Of a stretch of 14,051 nt of DNA, positions 12,263 through 14,051 are shown in pieces. The notes beneath the pieces were generated by a model. It saw nothing but the letters and a program-made list of their open reading frames with translations. It was not told the DNA's origin and ran no database searches. Numbering within the stretch: the stretch's first letter is position 1; every line of letters begins with the position of its first letter. The translations under genes were made by a program, and so were the position numbers. The DNA comes from JAATFY01 sp049276515 (GTDB lineage: Bacteria; Pseudomonadota; Alphaproteobacteria; UBA9219), in the NCBI GenBank assembly GCA_049276515.1, contig JBASWO010000032.1, positions 1-14,051 of the forward strand, in the 5' to 3' direction.

Positions 12263-13204
12263 TTACTTTGCTCTCGGATGTGCTGCTTTATAGGCTTTGG
12301 CTAATTGCTGAGCATCGACTTGCGTATAAAGTTGCGTCGTTGATAGCGAACTATGTCCCAGAAGTTCCTGTAAGCTCCTCAAATCAGCACCAGACGCCAA
12401 AAGATGTGTCGCAAAACTATGACGCAAGGCATGAGGCGTCACCGTATCTGGCAAATTCAACTGGCGACGCAATTGACGTAAATGGCGCTGCGCTACGGCT
12501 GCATTGAGTTTTTCGCCACGAACACCCACAAAAATGGGTTGCTTAGGTTTGTTGGCAAAAGGCATGACAGCAAGATACCGATCTAGCGCAGCACTCACGA
12601 TCGGCAAGAGCGGCACATTGCGCTGCTTATTGCCTTTGCCAGTCACTACAAGACGATCTTTTTGTCCCATATCAGCATGCGTTAAATTGAGCGCCTCACT
12701 AATACGAAGGCCCGCACCATAAAGCAGCGTAAATAAGGCTTCATCGCGAAGACCAACCCAATTTTCATGCGGCACATTCTTAGCCAAACTCACAATATCC
12801 TGTGCTTCGCTTTCTGTTACAGGTCGCGGCAAACGGCATGCTGTTTTGGGAAGCTTCAAAAGCTCAATCGCGCTGTTGTGTAAAATGCCGGAACGATCAA
12901 GCCAGCGAAAGAAATTACGCACACCTGCCACCGCTCGTGCGCGCGAAGCCGCCTGACGCTCTTCAGCCGCATTGTTGGCAAGCCAGCTTCGAAAATCACT
13001 TAAGCTAAGCGCAGAGAGCATACCTAGATTAATTTGCCGTGCGCGATGCTTATTTAAAAAAGCAAAAAGATTGTGCAGATCGAATTGGTAGGATTCAACT
13101 GTATGGGCAGAAGCGCGCTTTTCGTAACGTAACCAGCTTTGCCACTTTGCCACAGCATCTATGACATCATCAGCCCAGGGCAGGTTATCAGGTGAAAAAG
13201 CCAT
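12263..13204 (-). CDS. xerC: Tyrosine recombinase XerC
   Basis: XerC with XerD resolves chromosome dimers at dif during division. The 313 residues contain an N-terminal SAM-like core-binding domain (about 14-105, WQSWLRYEKR, SAHTVESYQFDL) and a catalytic domain with the full set in order: Arg167 (GAGLRISEAL), Lys190 (VTGKGNKQR), His258-x2-Arg261 (HALRHSFATHLL), His284 (LLGHSSLSTT) and nucleophile Tyr293 (QLYTQV). The length and motif spacing fit XerC/XerD and not an integron or phage integrase. Assignment to XerC over XerD rests on the neighbourhood (fsa, priA) and the N-terminus. GTGAGG sits only 1 nt before the ATG at 13204, an unusually short spacing. It lies 34 nt downstream of fsa and is probably cotranscribed with it. 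Confidence 0.9.
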   Translation of the reverse strand: MAFSPDNLPWADDVIDAVAKWQSWLRYEKRASAHTVESYQFDLHNLFAFLNKHRARQINLGMLSALSLSDFRSWLANNAAEERQAASRARAVAGVRNFFRWLDRSGILHNSAIELLKLPKTACRLPRPVTESEAQDIVSLAKNVPHENWVGLRDEALFTLLYGAGLRISEALNLTHADMGQKDRLVVTGKGNKQRNVPLLPIVSAALDRYLAVMPFANKPKQPIFVGVRGEKLNAAVAQRHLRQLRRQLNLPDTVTPHALRHSFATHLLASGADLRSLQELLGHSSLSTTQLYTQVDAQQLAKAYKAAHPRAK

Positions 13205-13238
13205 GCCTCACCATTTTTTAGGCGGAATATTTTCTATC

Positions 13239-13931
13239 TTAATTCCGCGCCTTCATTGGCTGCACACCATCGGGCAATATCTTTTGTCCCGTCTTGGCCC
13301 AATCCGTTACAAATTGTGCGAGACCTTTATCCGTCAAAGGATGCGCAAAGAGTTGGCGAATAACATTGGGTGGGCATGTCGCAACATGTGCGCCTAACTT
13401 TGCAGCATCAACCACATGCATAGGATGGCGAACTGATGCGACCAAAACTTCGGTCTTAAACTGAGGATAGGCTGCATAAATTTTGCAGATATCTGCAATC
13501 AGTTGCATACCGTTTTCGCCAATATCATCCAAGCGACCAACGAAGGGTGATACAAAGGTAGCGCCTGCCTTAGCCGCTAAAATAGCTTGGGCTGCGGAGA
13601 AGCATAAAGTTACATTTACCATCGTGCCTTGCGATGACAGTGCTTTGCAAACCTTAAGGCCGGCTGGAGTCAGAGGAACCTTGACCGCTATGTTTTTGGC
13701 GATCTTGGAGAGATACAAACCTTCAGCCATCATGGTATCGAAATCAGTCGCCGCCACTTCGGCGCTAACAGGACCAGGAACAATGGCGCAAATCTCTTTA
13801 ATCAGATCGACAAAATTACTATGGCCTGATTTTGCAACCAGGGATGGGTTGGTTGTGACACCATCCAAAAGACCTGTTGCAGCCAAGTCTTTAATGTCGT
13901 TTAGATCAGCAGTATCTACAAAGAACTTCAC
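13239..13931 (-). CDS. fsa: Fructose-6-phosphate aldolase / small transaldolase
   Basis: The 230-residue class I aldolase belongs to the TalC/FSA subgroup of transaldolases. These either act as transaldolase in the non-oxidative pentose phosphate pathway or cleave fructose 6-phosphate to dihydroxyacetone and glyceraldehyde 3-phosphate. MKFFVDTADL (1-10), GVTTNPSLVAKSG (24-36), the Schiff-base Lys84 in IAVKVPLTP, FVSPFVGRLDDIG and VASVRHP are all typical. Residues alone do not tell which activity dominates. The start is a GTG at 13931 with AAAGGAG (13938-13944) 6 nt upstream. Xerc follows 34 nt downstream on the same strand. The probable priA diverges 61 nt upstream. Confidence 0.93.
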   Translation of the reverse strand: MKFFVDTADLNDIKDLAATGLLDGVTTNPSLVAKSGHSNFVDLIKEICAIVPGPVSAEVAATDFDTMMAEGLYLSKIAKNIAVKVPLTPAGLKVCKALSSQGTMVNVTLCFSAAQAILAAKAGATFVSPFVGRLDDIGENGMQLIADICKIYAAYPQFKTEVLVASVRHPMHVVDAAKLGAHVATCPPNVIRQLFAHPLTDKGLAQFVTDWAKTGQKILPDGVQPMKARN

Positions 13932-13980
13932 GTTAATCTCCTTTAGCGGTCAATGCTGCGCGGGGTCGCGAATCCAAGGT

Positions 13981-13986
13981 AGTATA
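13981..13986 (-). promoter_or_regulatory. Candidate -10 box for fsa-xerC
   Basis: On the - strand TATACT matches the sigma70 -10 well and lies about 50 nt upstream of the fsa GTG. The bases at the expected -35 distance are G-rich and do not resemble TTGACA, so this is tentative. Confidence 0.25.
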
Positions 13987-13992
13987 TAGCTG

Positions 13993-14051
13993 ATGAACCA
14001 GTCCCCCGCCACCCCCACGACTTTGAGAGTACTTTTACCCCTGCCCCTGGC
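13993..14051 (+). CDS. priA: Probable primosomal protein N' (PriA), first 19 codons
   Basis: An ORF opens at ATG 13993 and runs off the right edge, giving 19 full codons. The visible peptide has a short Thr/Pro-rich leader and then LRVLLPLPL, which resembles the start of the PriA 3'-DNA-binding domain in alphaproteobacteria. PriA is the helicase that reloads the replisome at stalled forks. Divergence from fsa with xerC beyond matches an arrangement I know for priA in this class. Only a weak AGG (13977-13979) lies upstream, at long spacing. The call depends on a very short peptide and on context. Confidence 0.5.
   Translation, partial: MNQSPATPTTLRVLLPLPL

Overview
The window looks like chromosomal DNA of an alphaproteobacterium with intermediate G+C, judged by eye. 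It is built around the succinate / 2-oxoglutarate section of the TCA cycle. On the + strand lie sucC and sucD (succinyl-CoA synthetase), sucA (2-oxoglutarate dehydrogenase E1), sucB (E2) and lpd (E3). At the right end xerC and a fructose-6-phosphate-aldolase-like transaldolase (fsa) run on the - strand, and the first codons of a probable priA diverge from fsa. The TCA block followed by xerC, fsa and priA is an order I associate with alphaproteobacteria. That is family knowledge, not something the sequence proves.

Left part (1-1410): two tandem Sel1-repeat protein genes, the first cut by the window edge. Their C-termini are similar. They occupy the place where mdh often precedes sucC in this class. 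Middle part (1540-8131): the TCA genes are interleaved with genes of other or unknown function. A 76-aa ORF with the best Shine-Dalgarno site in the window sits between sucC and sucD. A PilT/DotB-type secretion ATPase lies between sucD and sucA. A 67-aa ORF follows sucA. Then come an M15-type peptidase with a very basic Arg/Pro-rich tail (8241-8894) and, convergent with it by a 4-nt overlap, a small exported four-cysteine protein on the - strand (8891-9457).

Right part (9546-14051): sucB has its own good sigma70-like promoter and is followed closely by lpd. The lpd gene converges on xerC, which lies downstream of fsa on the - strand. Together SucA, SucB and Lpd form the 2-oxoglutarate dehydrogenase complex, which makes succinyl-CoA; SucCD converts that to succinate with nucleoside triphosphate formation. 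The non-TCA genes lodged among them are the least explained part of the window. The Sel1 proteins and the secretion-type ATPase would fit a host-associated or predatory lifestyle, but this is inference only. No tRNA, rRNA, CRISPR array, insertion sequence or prophage was recognised, and no gene-free stretch exceeds about 160 bases.
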